In this document: positions 7,853 to 14,713 of the stretch, piece by piece
Numbering within the stretch: the first letter of the stretch is position 1
Layout of the letters: each line of letters begins with the position of its first letter
Assembly: GCA_902494585.1 (NCBI GenBank)
Contig: CABUUD010000033.1
Span: 1 to 17,090 of the forward strand
Direction: 5' to 3'
Length of the DNA stretch: 17,090 bases
From: an uncultured Collinsella sp.
Lineage (GTDB): Bacteria > Actinomycetota > Coriobacteriia > Coriobacteriales > Coriobacteriaceae
Translations under genes and position numbers: made by a program
Notes under the pieces: generated by a model
Told to the model about the DNA's origin: nothing
What the model saw: the letters and a program-made list of their open reading frames with translations, nothing else
The model's database searches: none

Positions 7853-7862
7853 GTGGTTAACT
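7853..7862 (+). repeat. Recurring GTGGTTAACT motif before the FeoB-associated gene
   Basis: The 10-mer GTGGTTAACT is identical to part of the right arm of the inverted repeat before feoA (4665-4675 region) and, inverted, to the left arm. It sits 14 bases before the start codon of the Cys-rich gene, next to its ribosome binding site, so it would lie in the 5' leader or near the transcription start. It may mark shared control of the two iron transcripts. Confidence 0.4.
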
Positions 7863-7876
7863 AGAGGAGGCTTGCT

Positions 7877-8077
7877 ATGGCACCTATCGATATTGTTGTA
7901 CTGGCTGTTATCGGCGTTGCGTTTGTTGCCGTGTGCGTGCGCATCTACCGCAAGGGAACCTGTGCCGACTGCGCTCAGGGTGGCGTTTGCACGGGGCATT
8001 GCTCCAACAAAAAGACGTGCGCTGCACTTAAGGGCGTAGACAAAATCGCCGAAGACTTGGGTCGCGGTATCAAATAA
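7877..8077 (+). CDS. FeoB-associated Cys-rich membrane protein
   Basis: 66 residues with a strong GAGGAGG ribosome site 7 bases upstream. One N-terminal membrane segment (about residues 4-21) is followed by a basic RIYRKG stretch and a Cys cluster at residues 29, 32, 38, 42 and 48, then an amphipathic helix. This is the layout of the small FeoB-associated Cys-rich proteins found next to feoB in many anaerobes, suggested to help in iron(II) handling; a FeoC-like role is speculative. It is separated from feoB by a terminator and has its own promoter region, unlike many genomes where it is directly attached. Location and Cys pattern make the family call good, the function uncertain. Confidence 0.85.
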   Translation: MAPIDIVVLAVIGVAFVAVCVRIYRKGTCADCAQGGVCTGHCSNKKTCAALKGVDKIAEDLGRGIK

Positions 8078-8090
8078 GGTCCGGACATCC

Positions 8091-8126
8091 AAGCGCTCCG
8101 CGGGCATCCGTTCGCGGGGCGCTTTG
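8091..8126 (+). terminator. Hairpin terminator after the Cys-rich gene
   Basis: AAGCGCTCCGCG (8091-8102) and CGCGGGGCGCTT (8113-8124) form a 12-bp stem with one T-G pair and a 10-base loop. The T tail is short (TTTG), so it may be moderately efficient. Confidence 0.7.
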
Positions 8127-8221
8127 TGCATTTGAGGGAGAGCACGGCGAGTCGAAGAGTATTTTTGGGGTATCGTTAACTGGACTATTAATTGGCAACT
8201 TATCTATAACGGAGTAACCGC

Positions 8222-9301
8222 ATGAGCGCTCGCGTAACCATGAAGGACATAGCCGCCGAGCTTGGCGTTTCCATCAATACCGTGCACAAGGCTTTGACGG
8301 GAAAGGCCGGCGTGAGCGAATCCGTGCGCGCCAAGGTGAACGCTAAGGCCGAGGCCATGGGCTATCACCGCAACACAAGTGCCTCAAGCCTGCGCCGCAA
8401 GGATATCAATCTGGTGTTTTGCCTGCCCCGCGCATCGCGCGAGGGAGCGTACTTTTTCCGTTACCTGTGGGAAGGCTGCAATCGCTTTGAACAGGAGGTC
8501 ATCGACCGGGGCATTACGGTTGAGCGCGTTGAATTTGGCGTGGGCGGCTACGCTGATGCACTCGAGCAAATCGACGAGCGTCTGCAGGTGGGCGAGAAGA
8601 TTGATGGCTTGCTCGCCTATGCGCCGGGCGACGATCGTGCGACTGAGCTTTTGGGGCAGATCGCCGAGGCGGGCGTGACGATTGAGCTTGTCGACGGCGA
8701 CCGTCCGCATTTGAATCGTTTGGGTGCGAGCTTGGCCGATTATTCGACGGCAGGCAGCCTTATGGCCGAGCAGGCGGCAAACCTGGTCCATGCTTCTGGG
8801 GCCGACGCCCGCGTGCTCCTTTTGACAGGCGACCCATATACCGATTCGCACTATCTAACCGCCCGCGCCTTCCACAATTACCTGCGCGAACGAGATATTC
8901 CATGGCAGGTCGAGGACCTTGCCGGTGCCCATGCGCAAGTCAAACAGCTCAAGCATGAGCTCGAAAAGCGCTTGAGTGCGCCGGACGCCCCTGAACTTAT
9001 CTGTAGCGTTTTTGCCGTTGGTTCCGAAGTGGTTGCCGACGCGCTCGTCTCGACCGGCAAGGCCGGTCAGGTCATGGTGATCGGCAACGACCTGTTTCCC
9101 GAAAGTGCTCTGGCCTTGCGCCGCGGTATCTTTACCAATATTGTCTATAAGGACCCGACGAGCCTGGCGTATCGCGGCGCTAAGACGCTGGGCGATTATC
9201 TGCTGTGGGGAAGGACCCCGACGGTGCCCGTCCAGAAGGGTGCCGTCGAGATGGTATTTGCCAGCAATGTCGACCGCTACTGCGAACTTGCGGGTATTTA
9301 G
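8222..9301 (+). CDS. LacI-family transcriptional regulator, probable repressor of the hexuronate genes
   Basis: 359 residues; GGAG lies about 8 bases before the ATG. The N-terminal LacI helix-turn-helix is clear: MKDIAAELGVSINTVHKALTG (7-27), followed by the third helix and MGYHRN. The hinge region NTSASSLRR (51-59) keeps the leucine (Leu57) that in LacI/PurR inserts into a central CpG step of the operator. Residues about 60-359 form a periplasmic-binding-protein-like ligand domain of the ribose/galactose type. In the recognition helix His22 and Lys23 replace the commoner Ser and Arg. It lies next to uxaC, and palindromes with a central CG occur before uxaC and the transporter, so it is the natural candidate for their repressor with a galacturonate-pathway inducer. 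No copy of the motif is found before its own gene, so it does not appear autoregulated through it. Confidence 0.93.
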   Translation: MSARVTMKDIAAELGVSINTVHKALTGKAGVSESVRAKVNAKAEAMGYHRNTSASSLRRKDINLVFCLPRASREGAYFFRYLWEGCNRFEQEVIDRGITVERVEFGVGGYADALEQIDERLQVGEKIDGLLAYAPGDDRATELLGQIAEAGVTIELVDGDRPHLNRLGASLADYSTAGSLMAEQAANLVHASGADARVLLLTGDPYTDSHYLTARAFHNYLRERDIPWQVEDLAGAHAQVKQLKHELEKRLSAPDAPELICSVFAVGSEVVADALVSTGKAGQVMVIGNDLFPESALALRRGIFTNIVYKDPTSLAYRGAKTLGDYLLWGRTPTVPVQKGAVEMVFASNVDRYCELAGI

Positions 9302-9326
9302 CCGATTGAGCAGGTACCCCCTCTTG

Positions 9327-9525
9327 CGACGTGCATTTTTGGGAGTATTCAGCATTGGCATGCCCTGAATGAGGTGCAGAACGACTGTTTTAAGTGCCCC
9401 CGATGGCGTAATTTGCCATCGGGGGCACTTTTTATGCCGATCGGGCGCTATCTGCGTTCCAAATAGGACGCTGAGGATGGCGCACGGCGCGCTCCAATGC
9501 TGAATACTCCCAAAAATGTACGTCG
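9327..9525. repeat. 199-bp element with 32-bp inverted ends
   Basis: The left arm (9327-9358, beginning CGACGTGCATTTTT and ending AGTATTCAGCATTGG) is the reverse complement of the right arm (9494-9525) with a single mismatch. A further CAGGT (9311-9315) and ACCTG (9537-9541) lie 11 bases outside each arm in register, so the ancestral repeat may have been about 48 bp. The enclosed 135 bases hold a strong terminator hairpin and no gene. No target-site duplication is evident. It could be a MITE-like element, an intergenic repeat family, an invertible segment, or a large terminator structure. Confidence 0.8.
9392..9433. terminator. Intrinsic terminator downstream of the LacI-family gene
   Basis: A perfect 16-bp stem, AAGTGCCCCCGATGGC (9392-9407) with 9415-9430, closes a 7-base loop and is followed by T residues (9429-9433). 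The opposite strand also has a T-containing tail (CTTAAAACAG), so it may work weakly in the other direction. It is centred inside the 199-bp inverted-repeat element. Confidence 0.9.
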
Positions 9526-9614
9526 GGACATGACCCACCTGAGCAAAAGCGCTCAAGTTCGGTGTTCGGGGACGCCAACCGGTCCGCAACGCATGCAAGT
9601 CACAGCTCCGGCAA

Positions 9615-9641
9615 CCGTTGAACGGGCAAAACCTACCGTTC
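9615..9641 (+). promoter_or_regulatory. CCGTT direct repeat, 21-bp offset, upstream of the uxaC promoter
   Basis: CCGTT at 9615-9619 and CCGTTC at 9636-9641 are exactly 21 bases apart, two helical turns, ending 23 bases before the -35 box. The same arrangement with matching bases between (CGG and AAAA in register) occurs at 14541-14567 before the transporter. Positioned like an activator site. The second half also resembles one arm (GTTCACC) of the LacI-type operator. Confidence 0.5.
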
Positions 9642-9655
9642 ACCCCATGGTTGTT

Positions 9656-9671
9656 AGGTGAACGTTCACCT
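9656..9671. promoter_or_regulatory. LacI-type operator O1 (uxaC), perfect 16-bp palindrome
   Basis: AGGTGAACGTTCACCT is fully self-complementary with a central CG, the hallmark of LacI-family operators. It overlaps the -35 box of the uxaC promoter. Its centre is 38 bases from O2. Confidence 0.85.
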
Positions 9672-9694
9672 TTTGAGTCGTAATGGATTAGTAT
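9665..9694 (+). promoter_or_regulatory. Candidate uxaCBA promoter
   Basis: TTCACC (9665-9670) and TAGTAT (9689-9694) are separated by 18 bases; the predicted start, near 9701, falls at the centre of O2. The layout mirrors the better-matched transporter promoter (TTCACC-N17-CATAAT), which supports the assignment. Confidence 0.55.
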
Positions 9695-9709
9695 GGTGAA
9701 CGTTCACCT
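9694..9709. promoter_or_regulatory. LacI-type operator O2 (uxaC)
   Basis: TGGTGAACGTTCACCT matches the 16-bp consensus at all but the first base; the inner 14 bases are a perfect palindrome. It covers the predicted transcription start, so binding here and at O1 would block the promoter from both sides. Confidence 0.85.
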
Positions 9710-9761
9710 AGAGGATGACGAGCGTATTGTGCGCCCGCTCCGCAAACAAAGGGGTTGTTTG

Positions 9762-11189
9762 ATGAAAAACTTCATGGACGATCAGGATTTCCTGCTGAGC
9801 ACCAAGACCGGCGAGGAGCTGTTCCACAACTTTGCCGAGGGCATGCCCATCGTCGACTATCACTGCCACATTTCTCCTAAGGAGATTTGGGAGGACAAGC
9901 GTTTCGAGAACATCACCGAGGTTTGGCTGGGCGGCGACCACTACAAGTGGCGCCTGATGCGTGCCAACGGCGTCGACGAGCGTTTTATCACTGGCGACGC
10001 CCCTGCTCGCGAGAAGTTCCAAAAGTGGGCCGAGACCCTGGGTCGCTGCGTTGGCAACCCCGTCTTTGAGTGGAGCCACCTGGAGCTTAAGCGCTACTTT
10101 GGCTACGAGGGCGTCCTCAACGGCAAGACTGCCCAGGAGGTCTGGGACCTTGCCAACGCCAAGCTCGCCGAGGCCAGTTTCACCTGCCGCAACCTGATCA
10201 AGCAGTCCAACGTCCGCATGATCTGCACTACCGACGACCCCGCCGACAGCTTTGAGTGGCACAAGAAGATTGCCGCCGACGACAGCTTTGACGTTCAGGT
10301 CGTTCCCGCCATGCGCCCCGATGCCGCTTTGCGCATCGAGCGCGGCCAGGAGTTTGCCGACTACTGCAAGCACCTTTCCGAGGTTGCCGGCGTCGAGGTC
10401 AGCGACTTTGAGGGCATGAAGGCTGCCATTTCCAAGCGCTACGACGTTGCTCACGAGCTGGGCTGCCGCGCCTCCGACCACGCACTCGACTACGTTATGT
10501 ACGTCCCGGCTACCGCCGACGAGATCGAGGCTATCTTTGCCAAGGGTCTGGCTGCCGAGCCGCTTACCGAGGAAGAGGTCCTCAAGTACAAGACTGCCTT
10601 TATGCAGTTCGTTGCCGGCGAGTATGTCCGTCTGGGCTGGGCCATGCAGCTGCACTTTGGCTGCAAGCGCGACAACAACCGCGCCATGTTTGCCAAGCTC
10701 GGTCCCGATACCGGCTACGATTGCATCTCCAACTACACGCCGTCCGACCAGCTTGCCGATTTCCTCAACTCCATTCAGGAGACCTGCGGCCTGCCCAAGA
10801 CCATTCTGTACAGCCTGAACCCCATCGATAACACCATGATCGATACCGTCATGGGCTGCTTCCAGGAGGCTCCGACCGCCGGTAAGATCCAGAACGGCTC
10901 CGCCTGGTGGTTCAACGACAACGAGGTCGGCATGCGCGAGCAACTCACGGCTCTGGCTAACGAGGGCGTCCTGGGCAACTTTGTGGGCATGCTTACCGAC
11001 TCCCGCTCTTTCCTGTCCTATCCGCGCCACGAGTACTTCCGTCGCGTGCTGTGCAGCGTGATCGGCGAGTGGGTCGAGCAGGGCAAGTACCCGGCCGACA
11101 TGGAGCTGCTGGGCAGTATCGTGCGCGACATCAGCTACAACAATGCGGTCCGCTACTTTGGCTTTGACCTGGACACCGACGAGGCCTAA
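9762..11189 (+). CDS. uxaC: Uronate isomerase UxaC
   Basis: 475 residues (E. coli 470). The ATG at 9762 is chosen because AAAGGGG precedes it by 9 bases; an in-frame ATG at 9693 lies inside the operator/promoter and cannot be used. UxaC, an amidohydrolase-fold enzyme, converts galacturonate to tagaturonate and glucuronate to fructuronate in the cytoplasm. The metal-binding HxH is His34/His36 in DYHCH; other family landmarks are GDHYKWRLMRANGVDER, TTDDPADS, MVPATADE preceding LGWAMQLHFG, NPIDNTMIDTVMG, and the C-terminal GMLTDSRSFLSYPRHEYFRR. It is the first gene of uxaC-uxaB-uxaA, transcribed from a promoter bracketed by two LacI-type operators. Gene order and the presence of uxaB/uxaA rather than uxuAB favour galacturonate as the substrate. 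Confidence 0.97.
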   Translation: MKNFMDDQDFLLSTKTGEELFHNFAEGMPIVDYHCHISPKEIWEDKRFENITEVWLGGDHYKWRLMRANGVDERFITGDAPAREKFQKWAETLGRCVGNPVFEWSHLELKRYFGYEGVLNGKTAQEVWDLANAKLAEASFTCRNLIKQSNVRMICTTDDPADSFEWHKKIAADDSFDVQVVPAMRPDAALRIERGQEFADYCKHLSEVAGVEVSDFEGMKAAISKRYDVAHELGCRASDHALDYVMYVPATADEIEAIFAKGLAAEPLTEEEVLKYKTAFMQFVAGEYVRLGWAMQLHFGCKRDNNRAMFAKLGPDTGYDCISNYTPSDQLADFLNSIQETCGLPKTILYSLNPIDNTMIDTVMGCFQEAPTAGKIQNGSAWWFNDNEVGMREQLTALANEGVLGNFVGMLTDSRSFLSYPRHEYFRRVLCSVIGEWVEQGKYPADMELLGSIVRDISYNNAVRYFGFDLDTDEA

Positions 11190-11283
11190 GCCCGCATCGA
11201 ATCACATCGAACCCTGGGCGCCGTTGCCACACGCGGAGCCCCGTTTTGCTTGCACGCTAACAAACATCTAAGGAGACACATAG

Positions 11284-12798
11284 ATGGAGAACATCAGCTA
11301 CGATGCGCTCGAGAAGATCGGCTACAAGGGCTATTTGCTGCCCAAGGATGCTCCCGAGAAGGTTCTGCAGTTTGGCGAGGGCAATTTCCTGCGCGCCTTC
11401 GTCGACCGTTTCTTTGACATGGGCAACGAGGCCACCGGCTGGAACGGCAAGGTCGTCATGGTGCAGCCCATCAACGGTGCCATTGGCTTTGCCGACGGTA
11501 TCAATGCCCAGGACGACCTGTATACCGTGCTGGTGCGCGGCAAGGAGGACGGCAACACGGTCGACGAGTCCCGCGTGATTAGCGCTTGCAGCCGCTGCAT
11601 CAACCCGTACCGCGAGGACGACTACCGCGCCATGATGGAGGTCGCCGTCTCTGACGACCTGGAGATTATCGTCTCCAACACCACCGAGGCCGGTATCGCC
11701 TATGACCCGTCCTGCAAGGCCGACGACATGCCACCCGCGAGCTTCCCCGCCAAGCTTGCCCAGGTGCTCCACACCCGCTGGGCTGCCGGTAAGCCGGGCG
11801 TCATCGTCCTCGCCTGCGAGCTCATCGATCACAACGGCGAGGAGTTGCTGCGCATCATGAACCAGTATGTGAGCGACTGGGGCTGGGAGGACGAGTTTGC
11901 GCAGTGGATGGCCAACGACTGCACCGTCTGCACCACGCTCGTCGACACCATCGTGCCGGGCCGTATCCGCGACGCATCCGAGGCCGCCGCGGTGGCTGAG
12001 CGTCTGGGCTACGAGGATCCCTTCCTGGCCGTGCGCGAGCCCTTCCAGATGTGGGGCATCCAGGGCGACGAGTCGCTTGCCGAGAAGCTTCCCTTTGTGA
12101 AGGCTGGTCTTCCGGGTGTCTTTGTGACTCCCGACGTCACCCCGTACAAAAAGCGCAAGGTCCGCATCCTCAACGGTGCCCATACCGCCTTTGTTCCGGG
12201 CTCTTGGGTTGCCGGCTTTGATATCGTGCGCGACTGCATGCATGACGAGACCGTTCGCGGCTTCATGAACACCATGCTCTACGACGAGGTCATTCCGACG
12301 CTTGCCGCCGACTTGGATGTCGAGGACTGCAAGGCCTTTGCCGCCGCCGTCGAAAACCGCTTCGACAACCCGTTTATTGATCATGCGCTGCTCTCCATCT
12401 GCCTCAACTCCACGGCTAAGTGGCGCGCTCGTGACCTGCCCACGCTCAAGGACTACGTTGCCGAGACCGGCAACCTGCCCAAGTGTCTGGCGACGAGCCT
12501 CGCTACGCTCATCTCCTTCTACACGCAGGAGCTCGTGTCCCGCGAGGGCGACGGCCTGCACCTGCGTCGCTCCGACGGCACCGAGTACACCGCTCAGGAC
12601 GACGCCTTCGTGCTCGACTTCTACGCCGCCCATGCCGGCACCGACGATGCCCAGCTGGTGCACGATGTGCTCACCAATGAGCAGATGTGGGGCGAGGACC
12701 TTACGCAGATCGCCGGCCTTGAGGAATTTGTCGTCAACGCGCTCACCGTCGTGCGCGCCGAGGGCGTCAAGCAGGCCTTCGCCAACGCCCAGGCGTAA
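11284..12798 (+). CDS. uxaB: Tagaturonate reductase (altronate oxidoreductase) UxaB
   Basis: 504 residues (E. coli 483); AAGGAG lies 9 bases before the ATG. This member of the mannitol dehydrogenase family reduces tagaturonate to altronate with NADH, step two of galacturonate breakdown. The N-terminal nucleotide-binding part contains VLQFGEGNFLRAFVD (27-41) and FSNTTEAGI-like IVSNTTEAGIAYD; the catalytic region is TPYKKRKVRILNGAHTAFVP from about residue 287, with the conserved Lys and Asn-Gly-Ala-His. The C-terminal domain has NPFIDHALLSI and DLTQIAGLEEFV, matching E. coli UxaB rather than mannonate-type UxuB. It starts 94 bases after uxaC with no terminator between, so it is in the same operon. 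Confidence 0.96.
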   Translation: MENISYDALEKIGYKGYLLPKDAPEKVLQFGEGNFLRAFVDRFFDMGNEATGWNGKVVMVQPINGAIGFADGINAQDDLYTVLVRGKEDGNTVDESRVISACSRCINPYREDDYRAMMEVAVSDDLEIIVSNTTEAGIAYDPSCKADDMPPASFPAKLAQVLHTRWAAGKPGVIVLACELIDHNGEELLRIMNQYVSDWGWEDEFAQWMANDCTVCTTLVDTIVPGRIRDASEAAAVAERLGYEDPFLAVREPFQMWGIQGDESLAEKLPFVKAGLPGVFVTPDVTPYKKRKVRILNGAHTAFVPGSWVAGFDIVRDCMHDETVRGFMNTMLYDEVIPTLAADLDVEDCKAFAAAVENRFDNPFIDHALLSICLNSTAKWRARDLPTLKDYVAETGNLPKCLATSLATLISFYTQELVSREGDGLHLRRSDGTEYTAQDDAFVLDFYAAHAGTDDAQLVHDVLTNEQMWGEDLTQIAGLEEFVVNALTVVRAEGVKQAFANAQA

Positions 12799-12873
12799 AT
12801 TCCCGATGCGGGCGCCAGACGGCTTGCCCGCGCCTCGACTTCTGCTCAACCTGTAGGGTTAGGACCATTTGTA

Positions 12874-14358
12874 ATGAACACTATCCAGATCAATCCGGCC
12901 GATAACGTGATCGTCGCGCTGTCGCCGCTTGCCAAGGGCGCCGCCGTCGCGGTTCCCGGGGTGGGCGAGGTTGTTGCCGCGGAGGATATTCCGCAGGGCC
13001 ACAAGATGGCCGTGCGTGCTATTGCGGCGGGGGAGGACGTCGTCAAGTACGGTCTTCCTATCGGCCACGTGACGGGCGACATCCAGCCCGGTCAGTGGCT
13101 TCATACGCATAACGTCAAGACCAACCTTTCGGGCGAGGTCGAGTACGTTTACAATCCGACGCATCCGGTCGTTGAGCCGGTTGAGCCCGAGACCTTTATG
13201 GGCTTCCGTCGTGCCGACGGCCGCGCCGCCACGCGCAACGAGCTGTGGATCATCCCCACGGTCGGCTGCGTCAACGAGGTCGCACGTGCCATGTGCGAGC
13301 AGGCACAGGATCTGGTCGAGGGTTCGCTGGAGGGCGTTTACTATTTCCCGCATCCCTTTGGCTGCTCCCAGACCGGCGCCGACCACGCTCAGACACGCCG
13401 TCTGCTGGTGGCGCTCTCGCGTCACGCAAACGCTGCGGGTGTGCTGTTCCTGTCCCTTGGTTGCGAAAACTGCACGCACCAGCAGGTGCTCGACGAGCTC
13501 GGTGACTTCGATCACGAGCGCGTTCGCTTCCTCACCTGCCAGGATGTAGCCGACGAGCAGGTCGAGGGCCACAAGATTCTGTCTGAGCTGGCCGACCTGG
13601 CCAAGCAGGCCAAGCGTGAGCCCATTCCCGCCTCCGAGCTGGTCATTGGCCTTAAGTGCGGTGGATCTGACGGTCTTTCGGGCATTACCGCCAACCCCAC
13701 GATCGGTCGCGTGAGCGATATGGTCGTAGCCCGCGGTGGCACATCGGTGCTCACCGAGGTGCCCGAGATGTTTGGCGCGGAGAGCATTCTGCTCGATCGT
13801 TGCGAGAGCCAAGACGTCTTTAACGCGGCGGCCGACATGCTCAACGGCTTTAAGGACTACTTTATCAGCCACGGCGAGGTCGTCTATGAGAACCCGAGCC
13901 CCGGCAACAAGGACGGCGGCATTACCACGCTCGAGGACAAGAGCTGCGGCTGCGTGCAAAAGGGCGGATCTGCCCCCATCGTCGACGTGCTGCCGTACGC
14001 CGGTCAGGCTACCAAGCATGGTCTGAACATGTTGTGCGGTCCGGGCAACGACATGGTATCCACCACGGCCCTGACGGCTGCCGGCTGCCACGTGATCCTG
14101 TTCTCGACCGGCCGCGGCACGCCGTTTGGTGCGCCGGCGCCTACGCTCAAGGTGTTCACCAATCAGCGTCTGTGCGACCACAAGGCCAACTGGATGGACT
14201 TTAACGCCGGCGTGATTGCCACGGGTGAGCGCACGCTCGACGAGGCCGCCCGCGATTTGTACCAGCTGGTGCTACAGACGGCGAGCGGTAAGCTCACGAG
14301 TGCCGAGCGCCGTGGCTGTCACGAGATCAGTATCTGGAAGGACGGCGTCTGCTTGTAG
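12874..14358 (+). CDS. uxaA: Altronate dehydratase UxaA
   Basis: 494 residues (E. coli 495). TTAGGA lies about 10 bases before the ATG, a weaker ribosome site than uxaB. It dehydrates altronate to 2-keto-3-deoxygluconate, using iron(II). An N-terminal SAF domain (about 1-90, IQINPADNVIVALSPLAKG, GHKMAV, LPIGH) precedes the catalytic part with RNELWIIPTVGCVNEVAR, FGCSQTGADH, GCENCTHQQ, KCGGSDGLSGITANP, PEMFGAE, NPSPGNKDGGITTLEDKSCGC and FSTGRGTPFG. It is fused as one polypeptide, as in E. coli, rather than split. It sits 75 bases after uxaB and ends the operon with a terminator. The KdgK and KdgA steps that would complete the pathway are not in this window. Confidence 0.97.
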   Translation: MNTIQINPADNVIVALSPLAKGAAVAVPGVGEVVAAEDIPQGHKMAVRAIAAGEDVVKYGLPIGHVTGDIQPGQWLHTHNVKTNLSGEVEYVYNPTHPVVEPVEPETFMGFRRADGRAATRNELWIIPTVGCVNEVARAMCEQAQDLVEGSLEGVYYFPHPFGCSQTGADHAQTRRLLVALSRHANAAGVLFLSLGCENCTHQQVLDELGDFDHERVRFLTCQDVADEQVEGHKILSELADLAKQAKREPIPASELVIGLKCGGSDGLSGITANPTIGRVSDMVVARGGTSVLTEVPEMFGAESILLDRCESQDVFNAAADMLNGFKDYFISHGEVVYENPSPGNKDGGITTLEDKSCGCVQKGGSAPIVDVLPYAGQATKHGLNMLCGPGNDMVSTTALTAAGCHVILFSTGRGTPFGAPAPTLKVFTNQRLCDHKANWMDFNAGVIATGERTLDEAARDLYQLVLQTASGKLTSAERRGCHEISIWKDGVCL

Positions 14359-14374
14359 CAGCAAGTGCGCCCAA

Positions 14375-14388
14375 ACATAGCGCTATGT
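14375..14388. repeat. 14-bp palindrome after uxaA
   Basis: ACATAGCGCTATGT is perfectly self-complementary, 17 bases after the uxaA stop and just before the terminator. Its loop-free form makes an RNA hairpin poor, so a protein site or chance are both possible. Confidence 0.35.
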
Positions 14389-14393
14389 CGTCT

Positions 14394-14426
14394 GCCCCGT
14401 TGGGAGTGATCCCGGCGGGGCTTTTT
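14394..14426 (+). terminator. Intrinsic terminator of uxaCBA
   Basis: A 12-bp stem (14394-14405 with 14410-14421), including two T-G pairs, closes a GTGA loop and runs into five T residues, 35 bases after the uxaA stop. Confidence 0.88.
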
Positions 14427-14459
14427 CGCTTCGTGGTTAAGTGAATATGTTGGAAAATC

Positions 14460-14475
14460 TGATAAACGTTCACCT
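14460..14475. promoter_or_regulatory. LacI-type operator O3, distal site for the transporter
   Basis: TGATAAACGTTCACCT keeps the right half GTTCACCT and central AACGTT, with mismatches in the left half. Centre 121 bases upstream of O4 and 161 upstream of O5, a distance compatible with DNA looping. Confidence 0.65.
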
Positions 14476-14540
14476 ATCTCATGGCTGTCCAGCATGGCAC
14501 CCTTACCAGCAGAAAATAGGTGTGAGGATCTCAATTGTGT

Positions 14541-14567
14541 CCGTTCGGCGGTAAAAATCGACCGTTC
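14541..14567 (+). promoter_or_regulatory. CCGTT direct repeat, 21-bp offset, upstream of the transporter promoter
   Basis: CCGTT at 14541-14545 and CCGTTC at 14562-14567 share the 21-base offset and about 20 of 27 positions with 9615-9641. It ends 22 bases before the -35 box, against 23 for uxaC. Candidate activator site. Confidence 0.5.
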
Positions 14568-14580
14568 GGGGATAATATGC

Positions 14581-14596
14581 AAGTGAACGTTCACCT
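14581..14596. promoter_or_regulatory. LacI-type operator O4 (transporter)
   Basis: AAGTGAACGTTCACCT differs from the perfect palindrome of O1 by one base. It overlaps the -35 box of the transporter promoter, as O1 does for uxaC. Confidence 0.85.
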
Positions 14597-14618
14597 GTCA
14601 TAAGCAATCGCGCATAAT
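14590..14618 (+). promoter_or_regulatory. Promoter of the GPH transporter gene
   Basis: TTCACC (14590-14595), 17 bases, then CATAAT (14613-14618), five of six matches to the -10 consensus at optimal spacing. The predicted start near 14625 falls within O5. Confidence 0.7.
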
Positions 14619-14620
14619 CT

Positions 14621-14636
14621 AGCTAAACGTTCACCC
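14621..14636. promoter_or_regulatory. LacI-type operator O5 (transporter)
   Basis: AGCTAAACGTTCACCC retains the central AACGTTCACC and has three mismatches to the O1 consensus. It lies over the predicted transcription start, 40 bases centre to centre from O4. Confidence 0.75.
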
Positions 14637-14713
14637 TGAACGGCATGCAGACAGACGTCGGTATGGACTCCAATGTCTTGTTCCAAGACAATCGAGAAAA
14701 GAGAGGGAGCTCG

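Noticed and set aside
8161..8173. ATTTTTGGGGTAT before the LacI-family gene, similar to part of the 32-bp inverted repeat
   Set aside because: Only about 12 bases match, with a gap, in AT-rich promoter DNA; too short to call a third copy of the element.
8855..9643. Minus-strand open frame of 262 codons covering the LacI-gene end and the intergenic element
   Set aside because: It runs through a terminator hairpin and the inverted-repeat element, has no ribosome site or domain, and overlaps the real LacI-family gene.
9693..9761. Upstream in-frame ATG extending uxaC by 23 residues
   Set aside because: It lies inside operator O2 and at the predicted transcription start, has no ribosome site, and the added residues do not match UxaC.
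9708..11030. 440-codon minus-strand open frame opposite uxaC
   Set aside because: Antisense shadow of uxaC. Similar frames opposite uxaB (11257-12849), uxaA (12859-14181) and the transporter (14591-16330) are rejected for the same reason.
14645..14713. Upstream in-frame ATG extending the transporter by 23 residues
   Set aside because: No ribosome site, very close to the predicted transcription start, and the added polar leader is atypical; the ATG at 14714 has AGGGAG in front.
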